A stretch of DNA of 64,000 nucleotides from Opisthorchis felineus (GCA_004794785.1 SJOL01001702.1:7842-71841), one strand, 5' to 3'. Shown: positions 49,001-61,775, numbered from the stretch's first letter. Notes: generated by a model from the sequence alone, not told the origin. Translations and numbers: made by a program.

Positions 49001-50100
49001 ATACTTCTGCGACAGATAAAACCTTTTCGTGAGGGGGTTTTCGCTCAAAATTTAGGTAATGTAGGTGACTGGGACAAATGTATGCATCAGATTGTCACAC
49101 CCTGGTTAGCGTAGTAATGATTTCAATCTGGCGAGTTGCACGAGGCCCTAAATATCTCAGCTTATTTGATAGTATCTGCGTACGAGCATGCATGGAGAAC
49201 AGGTCACCCTGGCAACGAAAGTTTGCATTACTTTCGGGAGAAAAAAGTTTGCACGGATGGTTTTATCACCCAATTTTGATGTTCATCTTTTCAAACAAAA
49301 TTAAAGTTTCCCAAGAAAACTATTTTCCCACCAAAGCAGAGCGTAAAATATACAAAAATGTAGTAGAAAAGACACAGAGAAAGTACATTCTCACTTAGGC
49401 AGTATACAAAGAACAAGTAATACGAAGAGGCCGTGACTTTAAAATCCGGAACGTAGACTGTGGTTTTTCTGACACAGGCCGGTAGTCTCTGTATGGGTCG
49501 ACTACGGAGACTTACCAAGAACCAACCAATAATGTAATTTTTATGTTTTTGTCGGCTACTTCTAGCTTTGATGGTATGGCTCGTCAGGGTATGGTATAAG
49601 TTGGCTTCAACAAATGTACAGGGTAACTTTCACCACATTAGATTCACAATTCACTGGACAAATAACGTCCAGATAATAAGGGCAGTGTCAAAAAGCTCGT
49701 TCACAAAGTGCTTCCTCATTTTACGAGCTCAACCAATAGGCATAGGGAAGTCAATCACACGACGTCTTGGTCGCTTTTCCGGCTATTTACAGAGAACCAC
49801 CAGTCCCTCAACCAGATTTTGAATGTGAATTGAAGCGGCGATAAAACTTGCGTTTCCAGCAGTTTTTCACTGTCATGCTGAATTCTGGATGAGAAATGGC
49901 TCACTTGGCCAGAAACTTGACGATAATGACCCATGTCCTTAGGTAACAGTACATCATTCCACCAGAGATATTAGTATCCTGAGTACTGCTGTTTGCGTTC
50001 AGTAGGTGTTGGATGACGTCAGATAACAAGAAGAACTAAACCAGTAGTTCATAGTTTACTTCAAGGGTAATGGGTTTTTAAAGAAATAAAATGTGTTGGC
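43095..50100. other. Unrecognised sequence upstream of the C1q exons
   Basis: Seven kilobases with no named element. Open minus-strand stretches at 44401-43976, 46111-45833 and 48068-47856 have protein-like composition but no domain and no convincing splice pairs in phase with the C1q exon, so I do not call them. A 9-bp perfect hairpin lies at 48136-48156 and a run of Gs at about 45605-45614. Confidence 0.35.
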
Positions 50101-50115
50101 CCAAATATCGTGCCC

Positions 50116-50230
50116 ATTGAAACATGAGGCAGCTTTTGTCCGCCACATTCAGTTGAATAATACCACACACGAGAGATTCAGCTAAGCCTTCCGTCGATAA
50201 CAAAGTAAATTGCAAGTGGGTGTATTTCAC
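50116..50230 (+). repeat. Diverged relative of the hammerhead repeat unit, without ribozyme
   Basis: This aligns in order with 39962-40078. Both have AACATGAGGC, CACATTCAGTTG, ACGAGAGATTCAGCT and GTGTATTTC. The region where the ribozyme would lie, upstream, does not match. Confidence 0.6.
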
Positions 50231-50811
50231 CACGTTATTACTTCTTTGAGGATTATCCTGTAAAATGTCTCAACCTTCAGCAGTAGTGATTTTTGGGCAG
50301 AAAAACGAAGTAAAATCCACTCATAGTGTGCATGCTTACATACATTTTACTTATTACACAGTTAGGAATTATTATAAGGTTGGAAAATAAAATAGGACGA
50401 CATTTAAGCATTATTATGATGCGTCGTCTGAATACCCTTTGCACGGGTCCATCTTATCAGAATGATGCAAAATCTGAATGAAAATGTTTTTAAGATCAAA
50501 GTTCATGTTTAGCAGTTTGAGATATTTTGTCGTTTCCGCCCTGTAGAGCGATATGGACCCCTAAAAACTGTTGGGATCAGGTTTGCCCCGATGGATATGA
50601 ATAGGTAAGTCGTGGAAGTCAACTATCTGCAAAGGTGAGTGTCCAAATTTCTCAGCTGAGCTTGTAACACTTATGGTTATAGCTCGTGAAGTCTTACGAC
50701 GACAATGTCTATGCAGAATAATGAAAATCATGGCGTGCATAGGCAAAACTATTCTTCGTTGCATCGGTCCGAACTGACAGTCATAAGCGAATTTCGCACG
50801 AAACTGATCTT

Positions 50812-50894
50812 TATATATATATATANNNNNNNNNNNNNNNNNNNNNNNNNNNNNNNNNNNNNNNNNNNNNNNNNNNNNNNNTATATATATATAC
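50812..50894. repeat. (TA)n microsatellite containing an assembly gap
   Basis: TA repeats flank 56 Ns (50826-50881). The gap is an unresolved repeat, so its true length is unknown. Confidence 0.95.
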
Positions 50895-50952
50895 GTATGT
50901 ATATCAATCTCAGTCACGAGGAACTTTTCAATCCGCACAAGTGCATTTTTAC

Positions 50953-51139
50953 CAGCGCCGGAAGTTCATCTGGTTTCCGGCGTAGTCGCGTCCCATTTGT
51001 TTTGCTGTTGTTAACATAACTTTGCAATTATCTCCATATCGAGCTATCCAGCCGTGTAATAAATCACCTACATTTTGCACGCGATCTTTGCTAGTTCTTG
51101 GAAGACCATTACCCTTAGGGGGGCAAAGCGCGGAATATG
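50953..51139 (-). CDS. Candidate orphan exon, unknown protein
   Basis: A 187-nt minus-strand stretch is open in one frame between a strong acceptor (TTCACTTCCGCTGTCAG before 51139) and a possible donor (GTAAAA after 50953). The 61 full codons read as soluble, helix-prone protein (for example NVGDLLHGWIARYGDN and TAKQMGRDYAGNQMNF). I recognise no family. It lies upstream of the C1q exons on the same strand but ends in phase 2, while the known C1q exon needs a phase 1 donor, so a direct junction is impossible without another exon. Confidence 0.3.
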
Positions 51140-51550
51140 CTGACAGCGGAAGTGAATAAAGTAATAAGTGTTGTGGGCAATTGGTAGATGTCATTTGCTT
51201 CACGCTGATGACAGACCCTGGGGTTTTAAAAGGTCTCTCAATGGAAGTGATAGATACACCTAGCCTATGTTGTTGGGAAGGTACTCAATCGCTCTTTTCT
51301 TCCGTACTTTGTGACAGGATAGTTTTCCCAGCTAGAGTACAAGAGGCTGGATTTTCTGGAAGTCATATTAGCACAAAGCTTAGCAGCGGTCGTTGTATCT
51401 GGTGATTTAACATTCATAGTCGTATCAGCTTGAGTAACTCTTTTCCTTACAGGTTTTCGAGCCTGAATCGACCTTACAAATCATGTAGATCGAAGTGACC
51501 AAACAAATCAGTCCACTTCAGTTTTATAGTAAGATTCATTCATCCTGCAG

Positions 51551-51662
51551 CATTCTGGTTCGGATGCAAGGCGGATTCAAACGAGCCCCCAAACTCATGC
51601 TCGCGATCACTTGTGCATATCAGGTTGTTTTCTGGCCCAAAAAAGCCTATGAATGTTGCCAG
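51551..51662 (+). CDS. Candidate orphan exon with a hydrophobic segment
   Basis: 112 nt between the acceptor TCATTCATCCTGCAG and the donor GTAAGT. The 37 codons contain a basic GGFKRAPK stretch, then the hydrophobic LMLAITCAYQVVFW, then PKKAYECCQ, which would suit a membrane segment flanked by positive charges. No family is recognised and no partner exon was found. Confidence 0.3.
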
Positions 51663-52539
51663 GTAAGTGTTGTCAACCTTAAACTACCAGTTAACGAACT
51701 CCAACTGCCGAGCATTTGGAAGGTGCAAACTCCTGGAAAAAATTCTTTGACGAAAGGTAACGATTGTCATGCCTCGCGCTTGGCGGCGCAATACTCCACT
51801 CTTACCACTAAAGTAACCTATTTACAAAAGGAGGTTTCCTAGTAATTTAATTTTCCGATCATGATATTCTGAGCATACTAAGTATTTCGACGTGCCTCAA
51901 AAGTCAATCGTTGTAGAAAAATAGCAGCAACCTACTCGCTATATTGTTGTTATATTATAACCCATCCTGTCCGTTGTAGCTACTAAAAACGAAAGATAGA
52001 GATCATCGGCAACCTGCCGGGTTGCAAGCGAGGACTGCGTTAAATACTCGCCACGAGAACTCAAAGAGTTTACTGAATATTGCTTTCGTGACAATAAGAC
52101 ATTCAGAAAAAATAACACAACGGGACATCCATTAACTTTGTATCGGGTGTCTGGCAATGTAGGTGCAAGAGGTGCACCAAGAATTAGAACCACACATTCT
52201 TCCACAACCTCACCCCAGACACACCATTTATCGTCATAATCTGAATTCTTACACTATTGTAGCCAAATATAAGCCTACATGCTGGCCACATCCAAGATCA
52301 TTTAAGGGACGGCCCATACTATCTCCTTGTAATTAGCTTAGAGACAGAGGAGGAAAACGACCGTACCATACTGGTTTCGTTTTGCTGAGCGCACCCCACT
52401 GACATATGATATGACTTCTGAAACCGAAGACAACTTTTGGTGCCACGACAAAATAAAAAAAACTACTGCGCGGCGCTTCTGGAGATATATGCATATCCAA
52501 ACAATACTCAAAAGCCATACCGCAGCTTAAATTTCGAAA

Positions 52540-52920
52540 CGCCCCCTCATGTATAGAGTGGGACACAAGCTGAATAATCTTGACACAATTGAACAGCCTT
52601 GTTTAACTCCAATGTCAATGCTGAAACCTGCAGAGGTGATTGCACAAGGTAGGGCATTGATTCCAATCCTAGAGATTTGACAAGAATGAAAAACGTTCCT
52701 GGTAAGCCCATCTTACAAATGACGATCCGCAATGCTTTTCCGTCCGCTTCCTCAAAGGCTTTAGGGAGTCGACGAATAGGACTTCGATTGGTTTTGCTAT
52801 ATTTTTCTTATTTTTGGCTCACTAAGAAAATCCGACCCATCCTCCCCAAGATCCACAGTGTTTCTCCGAAACGGTCTCACCTCAGTCAAAACGCCATAAT
52901 ATGAGCCACTATCTTACCAG
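52540..52920 (-). mobile_element. Eroded RTE-like reverse transcriptase fragment
   Basis: Minus-strand translation gives FVDSLKAFEEADGKALRIV (the FVD-x-KAFD motif A region), then CKMGLPGTFFILVKSL. In the next frame IDIGVKQGCSIVSRLFSL matches the GV-x-QGC-x-x-x-x-LF motif. The order and spacing fit an RTE-type RT. No further motif is preserved. Confidence 0.55.
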
Positions 52921-54417
52921 CAGTATCAGGCGGTCTGTCTCCACTGTGATTTTTCGCTTTCTATCGGCTCCCTTTCTCTTTGAATAAGAAAGTACGGTGA
53001 CATTCTTCTAGTCCTGTGAAGCGTCTTCAGCCTCCCATGTCAGATGAAGTGCGTGGGAACATTCATGTTGTGGTCTTTGTCCTCCAAGTCTGAACAGATA
53101 GACAGATAATCAGTCACTTACAGAGGCTTACTCATTTCGGTCTTGTCTGTAGCTGATGCTGCTGGATTTTTGACGGATGGTTCAGCATTGTGGGGAAGCC
53201 AGTCTTCTAAACAGCTGGGCTGCAAGAGCTTTGAATGTTCCTCATGTACTGGGGGAATTGCAGGAATTGAGTGTTGAGTCCATAAACTTCACTCAGTGCT
53301 CCAAATGGATCTGTATAAATATGACGATCTTGGTATTACTGGATTTAGTTTACTGCGCTTCATCCACCATTCCTTCTTTGGTTTAAGCTCGGATTCCCTA
53401 AAAGAGGTTCGCGCTGTTCGAAAGTCCTCTTGGGCGAGTGATTTTGACGGGTTCTTTATTCCCCTGCATTTTTTACCCAATCACGAACGAAACTACGGTG
53501 TCATTTTTGCCAAACCGATCCTTGTGTACTGTCCTATCCACCCCACTTATTTTAATTACAGCTTTTTAGTAAAGTACATTGTTCTTCCACTGACCTTCAT
53601 ACAGTTGGTCTTGGTAGTCTCTTAGATAGCACCTGAAATTTAGTCACGATTTCGAATCTTTTATCTTCCCGACAGTGTATTTTGTCAGCCCCGTGGAAAA
53701 CCTATTGGTTTTAGTCAAACTGACAGCCAATAATATGTTGGAAATCAAGGTAGTTTTGTAATTAGTCACGGTCAGATTTTGCTTTTCCGAAGACTGTAAA
53801 AAATACACGTGTCTGGGAAATCTGCTTCCGCAAGACTACCATACTCTTTATTGCTCTCGGGTAGAAATTACGGAAAATGTGTTTGAAAACCTGTTTTTGC
53901 TATTCGAATAACGGGTAAGATATGTTCATTGTTTTATACTCCAGTGGTAGACTAGCCAAAGTGACTAGAGTTTTCGTTGAATAAGACGAGGCTTTTGAAT
54001 TTGATAGAAACCCCAGCTGAATGAATAACACGGAAGCAGTCCGAACAGATTGGAATTTATTGTGATGGCTTTCATTCCTCAGCAGCCTACTAAGCCGTAT
54101 TCGTACCGTACTTATCCAGTAGTTGTAGGGGTCACCCTATAGAAAAATCATTCCTAGAGTTGATTACTGCATGACAATTCGACTGCTTGATAACCTGCTC
54201 TATTTGAAACGCATATGATAACTTGTTCCCTAAAATTTGACTAATCAGGTAATTTTGCACCCCGGGATGCTCCCTGGTTCTTGAGCCAAGGGTCTGGTTT
54301 TCAGTCGTTTATTTCTCTTGTATTAGTTTAAGCACTATGTGATCGTCATTAGCAATAAAATGGTAACATCATACCGCATCAAGCTTCCTGTGATCCTCCG
54401 CATAGCAACTGACACAT
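52921..54417. other. Unrecognised sequence between RTE remnants
   Basis: A + frame at 53296-53625 has no motif. Parts of 53.1-53.5 kb may be the upstream portion of the minus-strand RTE fragment, but I could not confirm this. Confidence 0.3.
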
Positions 54418-56170
54418 TCATCATCATCAGCTGTAAAACTGCGTACTTGTTCTTCGGTGGTTACAGCTGCCACAGTTTCGTTTACCGAAGATTTGGACAG
54501 GTGTGCAGATGGCTGCGTATTGCAGGGAGTGGCTGATATGATTGATGAAATAACACAGGATGGCCAATGGACTTTTCACTGCGGAAATTGGGAAGGGAGC
54601 TATGTATTGAAGGCAATGGCTTAGATGCACGAGCGCCAATGAGGGCGCGACTGGGCCATGTCTGACAATGTCTCTAACCATTGATATGTCTCTTCTCGCG
54701 GCCCCCCATCTAAGAAGGCGGCAATGACAGTGCTGCTGAGCTTGCTGGTGACAGCTTTCATACTTCGCCGCCAAGTCATTGTTTGACCTCCCCTGGCTTG
54801 TTTCCACCCTTTGCATGGTTGTGCGAAAAGAGCCCTTCGAAGAAGTCGGTCGATAGGTGAACAGAGCACGTGACCAAGCCAGCGCAACCTACGGAGTGTG
54901 ATCGGTTCATCTGTCGTGGGTGAGTTATTTCTTCCGAAGAACATCCGACGTACTGATCCGGTGTTCACACCAGACTCCATCAATCCGCCGAAGACACTGA
55001 TGGTCAAGTACTGAAAGTCCTTTAACGTCCACGGCTCGCAGAGACCAGATTTCGGCCCCATATAATAGCAAACCGCAAAATTGTAAACTCCACACTTGAT
55101 GGATAATCTGATGCCACGCCTACGCCACAGGTGATGCAGGTTCACGAAAGCTGCTCTGGCCTTCCCAGTCCGGATGGAAATATCATCTTTCGTAAGACCA
55201 GCAGGACTGATACAGCTTCCAAGGTAGACAAATTTGTCTACTACCTCAGTCGACTCATCCGCAAGCATGAGGCCAGAGTTCGAGCCCACCAGTCTTGCAG
55301 CAGCTCTATACATTTTGCAGGTGTGAAGCGCACACCAAGCCGTGAGGCAGAATTATTTAGGTAATTCATATTATTTGCATTACGACGGCGTCAGACCCAA
55401 GAAGACCTTTTCCTTCTGCGTACTCGCTATCAATAAGCGGATGCCCCAGGAGCACTTCGACCCCACAGGCATTGGGGGGCTGGTAGTGAGTCTTCCATAA
55501 TAGTATCAGTGTAAAATTTGAAGAGGAAAGGTGAAAGAGGACAGCGTTACCTGACACTGCTTGATGTGGTAAACTGAGGCGAGAGCTTCCCATAGACCTT
55601 CACACGTCCGCGTGCCTTAAGGAGAGTCAAGAATTCATGTGAGACACCTTTGCTCCATTGACACTGCCATAGTGCCTGACAGTCCCCAGAGTCAAAGACA
55701 TATTTGAAGTAAAGAAAGACAATCAATATTGATTGCTGGATGCAGTTTCGCTTTTCCAAAGTCTATCGGAGGGTGAAAATATAATGCATCCTCTTGCAGG
55801 ACGGAACCCAGCTTGAATTTTTACGGATCTGTCTTTCACCGTATTCTGTCGGCCTTCAAATGGTAAGACTAGAGAGCGCCTTTTATGACACAACTACCAT
55901 GCCGACGCCACGGTGGTTTTCGCACAGCGTCTGCGTACCCCTTTTGGAAACGCGGGGTGGCTGCCGATGTGCTTTTTTTGCAGGCGATTTTTCTTCATTC
56001 CATATCGCATCAATAGTTTTGTCCCATGGGTCACCAGGGGTTCTTGGTACAGGCTGGGTACAGGCCATACGGTCCTAATGCCTTCTCACCTTTCGGCGCG
56101 GATGTCTCGTGCTTTATTTCTTATTCCCACGGGCGACTAAGGTTTGCACTCCATTCGCAAATGAGAGAGT
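54418..56170 (-). mobile_element. 5'-truncated RTE copy
   Basis: On the minus strand, from 56.17 kb down: KRGTQTLCENHRGVGM (about 55965-55918), an IQAGFRPARGC segment (about 55825-55793), SSSVR followed by RCPLSPFLF (RQGCPLSPFLF type), EYAEGKGLLGSDAV at the active site where YADD is expected, then a 230-codon open stretch (55313-54621) with KFVYLGSCIS, LRRLRWLGHVL, GGQTMTWRRSMK and the C-terminal HWRSCI. The 3' end has GATGATGATGAA at about 54429-54418. Frameshifts separate the blocks. It is a different subfamily from the 25.3-kb copy, judged by sequence. Confidence 0.75.
54621..55313 (-). pseudogene. RTE reverse transcriptase C-terminal open stretch
   Basis: 230 codons are open in one frame, covering the RT thumb and C-terminal domain of the RTE copy. 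It has no start of its own and lacks the catalytic palm, so it is a remnant despite its length. Confidence 0.7.
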
Positions 56171-59100
56171 CTTCTATCAACCTCGGGCTTGGACACGCCG
56201 ATCACGAAGCTGACAAAGTACACACCACCTTTCCCGTCTACTGCTTGCAAAGGCTCCAATGATCACGTATTGTGATCTTCGCAGTCCTTTACTGGCAAAA
56301 TTCCTAGCGAATCGCAAGTGAGTTGTCTTGCCGTCACTCACTTTACTTTACTTGTGCATAGGTAATATGTTTCCGGGCATCAGCTGAAATACTCAAGTTT
56401 TGTTCGCGGCATATTCGCGATCTATACAGTTCAGAAGATGCCAGATCAACTGTCACAGTCTTTAACGGCATATGAGTTACTTCCAAGTGTGTAACCGATG
56501 GAATCTGACATAATCTTTAGAATAAATTAAACAACTCTAAGCAAATTAACTCCACAAAACATAACATATTCTTTGCTTAATGGTAACTACTTTTTTATCA
56601 AAGTATTTTCACAGCGAATGGAAGATTCCGTTTTATTTCGTATGCTGATGAAAACCTATGAGCCGTGTCATATCCTGATTTACGTTTTAACTGAAAATCG
56701 GACGACTTTGGTGGGACAAAGTTGGCTAAAGATTTGCTCAAGCGTGGTTTCCCGTTAACATCACCTTAACGTGAAAATGGGTATAAAACTAGATTGTTGT
56801 TCTGTTACTCACCAGTTAGTCACAGTCAATCTTTTACTGAATTATCCGAATTCAGGTGAGATGAAGTTGGTTCTGGTCGGTTATCCGGCACTGACTGAAA
56901 TCTCCGGTATATCAGATAAATAGTTTTGCGGAATCAAAAGTTAGTGTAGCACTTCTGGTAAGACTTCGTGATAAATTTTCACACCTGGGAGCTTTCTATC
57001 CTCCGTCGTCAAAAGCTTTATTGTGCTGCTTTTTACTCCTCTATTACTGAGTAAACATTGATTCAGGCTGGTCACAACCACTGTTCATAAATGGAAGCGT
57101 TCAATGCCTGACTGCCGATCGTTCCGTACTACTTATGTTGTTTTCATGCGGTAAAATCTTATGTCGACATTCGTGGATGAACTTAAAAGCAGGTTGCTCA
57201 TCCAAAAGCAATGATAAAAATAACAAAGGTTTTGGGCTTACTGCTGGAAAACGGCATCTTCAGAAGTTACCGATTTTCAGTGCGAACATGTATCCACTGG
57301 TATACGAGCCAGCCGAAGCTCAGGCTGTTTTTTTCTGAGAAATTACAAAGTACCAGGAAGACCTTATACGGAGCGCACTTCTCCTTGATAAGAGACTATA
57401 TAATCCATCGGACCCCGAGCGTACGTTGTTTAGATGGTATCCTAGGCTCCTACTCAAGCAGCATCTGTGTGAGAACTTTAGAGCTTCGTTGAAACAAGTC
57501 ACCAAAAAAACCGAGGAGGACAATGCATCAGACATACTAGGCAGCATTATTTAGGGAAGGCGAAAAATTAAACTGCGTTTACTGGCTAGTGATAGGATTC
57601 TAAAAGTTTTCATCGTAAATCTGTTGAGCGAAATGAACCTGTTTCTAGAAAACTGAGTGGAACATTCTCCAGAACAGTTTAGTCCCTATGCTTATGTGTG
57701 TTGTTCCACATTCCCAGGTCGGACCATGATCAAAAGATTCAAATCTTTCTTAGGTTATGAAGCATTTGCTCAAAAATGCCTTGTTCCTGTAAAGCCATAG
57801 GATTTCCACTGATGTGAATATTTCTTCTATAGACAGGCTCTTTAAAATCATCTGGAAAATAAAGCTAATTCCTTGACACTAGAACAGGTCTCTTAACTTG
57901 CCTCCATTCGAAAACATTATTCAAAACGGTTCCGCAGCTTTAAAGCATAGCTACTGCTCCAGATATTACGCATTTTACAGTTTCTGAAAGCACGACGCAG
58001 TTACGAGAAAAACGAAGAGGGTCTTGGACAGCAGGCTATACATGAATCACAACTATAATACGAATTAAGTTATAATGCAAAGTGACTCATAAAAAAAACA
58101 ACACTACCACGTCTCAAGATTTTAAACGGACTTTCGATTCCGCAGATTATTTGACCTCTCAACTTAGCCATGATCAAGCGTGTATGAAATTAAATTATGT
58201 ATTCATCCTCTATGGCCTCAGTTCACATATAGTCAGGCGTTCAACGAATTTTCATGAACGCCTGCCACAATACTAGTTTCTCAACTGATGTCACCATAAA
58301 GAGCAAGTGATGGACCGAAAACCAAAGTATCGCAATAAAACCAGAAGGAAGTACTCCTCACAGTCGATGAGGAGCACTTCTTCTGTTAGCTTACAAAGAT
58401 TACTCATTCAAGAGTGTTTCTTTTTCTGGGGGATATTATTTACTTTCAAGATTTAGTATATTAGTTCAGGCTTTTCCGACATCATTAGATCTTCACTGTT
58501 ATAGTGTGCGTTCAGAAGGAAAATGCTCTTCAAATGTTCACCCCAATTGCTTCCGTCCTGCCAATATCCGTCCTATTCAGACCTTTTGTCCAAATCCCCT
58601 TTTGTTGCCGGTGTAACTTTGGTCACTTGGCTTTACCCTCAGTCAGTCGGTTAGTTGTCACGCCTATTTACCGATATGTCCCTGGGCCAAAATGTCCCAC
58701 CACGCCAATGACCTAGTGTGCATAGATCAACCTTCTGTGTGTTCCAACTAAACACCTACTGGCCTGCATCAGTTAGTCGGCATTCACGGCTCTTGCGTGC
58801 CATTTCTTTTGTTGAGCACCCTTTGTATGTACCGTTTTTTCATGCTGTTTTAGGGATCGTTAATCCTGAACGACCCATATTGGAGGTCTGTTGTCTTTTG
58901 TTCTATGATAGCCCATGCTATCATAGTACCGTAGAGTGAGATCCACATGTTTTGATTCGGGTCAAATCATCTGTCCACGCTTTGCCAAGTGTTGATCTAG
59001 TAACGGTAACACCCACCAAACTTTAAACATCTTCAGAAGTTTTATCACGATTCGTTTTATGACGCGCAGTCAGCTGGGAGCCCAAAACCGGTAGTAAGTG

Positions 59101-59205
59101 GTGCTTAAGCAAACGCTATTGAGTAACTCAGGCTCAATCAACCAATCGGATAAGCTCTTCAGGAAGAGCTGGCCACAACAAGGGAAGGGAAGAGGAAAGT
59201 AGCAT
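56171..59205. other. Unrecognised sequence
   Basis: Three kilobases with no named gene or element. Two inverted repeats stand out at 58348-58380 and 58903-58926. Short open frames (57211-57492 and 58504-58939) show no domain. Confidence 0.35.
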
Positions 59206-59763
59206 TTGGCACTGTTGTGTCGTCTAGATCTGTCCCATGGATTCTGCTTGTTGGCGACTGGAAAACCTGCGGAGTACATGTCGAATATCCGTAAATTAGA
59301 TTACCGCGTCACTTCATACCACAGATGCGTAGCTGAAATCATGCGTTGGGCGAGGTTAATTAGAATGCTCCATCATTTCGAAGAAATCGTTCTGGCGGTG
59401 CTCTTTTGTTTCAGGTATGTCGAGTTTTGCGTGCTTACTTGTGAACGTGTGTATAAGCACTTGGAACTATGCGAAACCCTACCGCTCTGTTTCTTGATCT
59501 TACTTGCAAATCGTGCAAGTCCGTTTTTTGTTTGTCCTTCCTCCCGTCACTTCCGAACCATTATTTTGCTCTTTGGCCCATTTTCAGTACATTTTCCTGG
59601 CGCTGATAAGGCACTTTCTACTAGTTTGGCTTCTGAATGTAAGCCACCACTACGGTTTCTGCTGTCAGACTACCTGTGTGCTTTTGAGAAAGGCTTAGCT
59701 TTGCACCTCCTTCACAATTCTATTCGTCCAACAATGAGGGGGCTGCTTAAAAACCAGAGATGA
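59206..59763 (+). other. 185-codon open frame of unknown nature
   Basis: An uninterrupted frame of 185 codons, rich in Leu, Cys and Phe, with no recognised domain. A pyrimidine tract followed by CAGGTATG (about 59411-59418) could be a splice acceptor or a donor, so part of it may be intronic. Chance openness cannot be excluded. Confidence 0.2.
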
Positions 59764-60080
59764 TACCGTTTGGTTTCAACTAAGCAAAAGTGCCTGGAAT
59801 GAAAAAAAGTGACAAGAATTTACATGTGCGCAAATTCTTGTTGGTGAATGCAACCTGCCCTCAATTAGTCTACTCAGTATATCCACAATCACCCCAAACA
59901 CTCCAATGGCGTGACACTCACTCTGCCATCCAGCAAACTAATGTCTTACTGCTATATCCTGTTGATAAGAGTGGCTATGATTTCAGTGGCCAATTTATGT
60001 TAGTCAAATGAACAAACCATTGTCTTCTGTGCACATAAACTTCAAGAGCATTTCAACTGGCCACATGTAGTAGCTCAATA

Positions 60081-60138
60081 GTACGGCAGCGAAGCATCGT
60101 GCTGAACACTTATGTCATGCTGTCGATAATGATAATGA
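60081..60138 (+). mobile_element. 58-bp RTE 3' end flanked by an 11-bp duplication
   Basis: GTACGGCAGCGAAGCATC, then a short spacer and TTATGTCATGCTGTC, match the extreme 3' end of the RTE copies at 32.7 and 34.65 kb, ending in GATAATGATAATGA. Immediately before is GTAGCTCAATA (60070-60080) and immediately after is GTAGCTCAGTA (60139-60149), an 11-bp direct repeat with one mismatch, as expected of a target-site duplication. Confidence 0.7.
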
Positions 60139-60439
60139 GTAGCTCAGTAGGATTCCATGCCAGCAACACAGCGTTTGACAGTGAAATTTGGAAATAAGTG
60201 GATGGTTTTTGTCCTTCAATCGTCAGCGATATGCTGGTCTTGACGGACCTCCACCAAGTCCGTTTACATAGGGAGGTGTGTGTCTACCTTATTTGCCTCT
60301 ATGTGGGTGAAATAAACCGTCCCAACTAACTCGGATGAATCGGCAGTGGGGTTCATTTTCACACATGGTGCTCGCAGTGAGCATGGCGAGGAATTATTTT
60401 GACCCATGTTTTAGCCAGGTTCTCTGTGGCACCTATTTT

Positions 60440-61775
60440 ACATTTTAACAAAGTGCGGATCAGAAGACAGCAAGCAGAATGTCGATGGCAAAAGGGCTTT
60501 GTGAACCATATCTTCACTCTCCGTCAAGGGCAACCAGAGCAAAAACATGCATATAGGTGCCCTACAATCTTTGTTTTCCTTGACTTGAAGTGATCGTTTG
60601 ATTCTGTCAACCGGTTATTTCGTTTCCACATGCCTTCAAAACAGCGTGTATCACAGAAGTTTGTGAATGGCAAGCGCTGTTTGTATTTACCTACTCCTGG
60701 GCGCATGAGAGTGTGCGCAACCCTCCAAGAGCCTTAGTACAAGTAATGGTGTCCACTTCATCCATTTTGTTTAATTCTGTCACTGATAAGATAGTGAGAC
60801 TGACACTAGAAGATCTGCGAAAATTCGGTGTTGAGATCTATCCGAGCGAGAAACTTATCAACCTAGAATATGCAAACATTGTTCTCATTTTTGAATACCA
60901 GGAAGCGCAAGCAATACTTGAAAAACATATCAAGATTATCTGGTCATTTGTCTTGCGCTTCACTTCTACAAATAGCAGAATCATACTGCAGGACGTACAC
61001 TTTGAATCTGTCTCTAGGTTTTCAGGGACTGACACTGGAAGTTGCATCTCGGAAGCTGCATCTGATGGCAATGGGACAAGCCAAGTTAATGCATAAGTCT
61101 AGAAGGACAGGGTTCCGCTTACAAATATGCTCTACTTGTGGGGTCAAAAATATATTCCCCTGGGCCTCAAAGGACGCGTGTATCAGATTGCAGTATTGAT
61201 GTAAGACTCTGTTACTTTGGGTGGAGGAGCTGAGTCATCTTCAGGTCTTTGATCACCGTCGCTTTAGAACAAAAAAGACTGGAATCAACTGGAAAAAGTG
61301 AATTGGGAATGAGGTGATAAGGAGACAGGTTTCTGTTAAGCAGAGGGCACAGGACTCAGAGAACGCCTTCAGCACTTCAAGGTAATTTGGCTAGTTCATG
61401 TGTCACTCATGCCGAGTTACTGCCTACCTAGACGAGCTGAAGGAAGTAAAGGATGTTGCGAAAAGTTTGGATGATGTTGCTGCTGTTAGCCTTTCAGGAT
61501 GGGTTCCCCCTGACACTCCCTGTGCCTGAACGATACGGCGGCTAAACGGTGTCAGTTGCATTCATTCTATGTCTTTCTGTCCAGACTGTTTGACTGGGTG
61601 CTGGTGGTATATGAACCTCGGAAGTTTGCCGTAGGTTAAACCTAGATCTCCCTGCTTTCCCTATCTCTCTATTCTCCCCGTCATAATACTTTATGGAAAT
61701 AAGTTGACACGGTTGTAAGGCAGTGAAGCACCAGTATTCTCAGCTGGTGTTGCCTCCAATGATGATGGTAATGAC
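60440..61775 (+). mobile_element. 5'-truncated RTE copy
   Basis: This starts within the RT at GFVNHIFTLRQGQPEQKHAY (about 60498-60557), followed by PTIFVFLDLK and SFDSVNR with a stop between them (motif A). The thumb and C-terminal parts are weakly readable to about 61490 (EELSHLQVFDHRRF near 61226-61266). The 3' UTR ends with GGCAGTGAAGCACC and an ATGATGATGG tail at 61757-61770, like the other RTE ends. Stops and frameshifts throughout. Confidence 0.7.

Noticed and set aside
50561..51019. Open frames on both strands crossing the N gap
   Set aside because: They are open only because the gap is Ns and TA repeats; the flanks have no shared protein sense.
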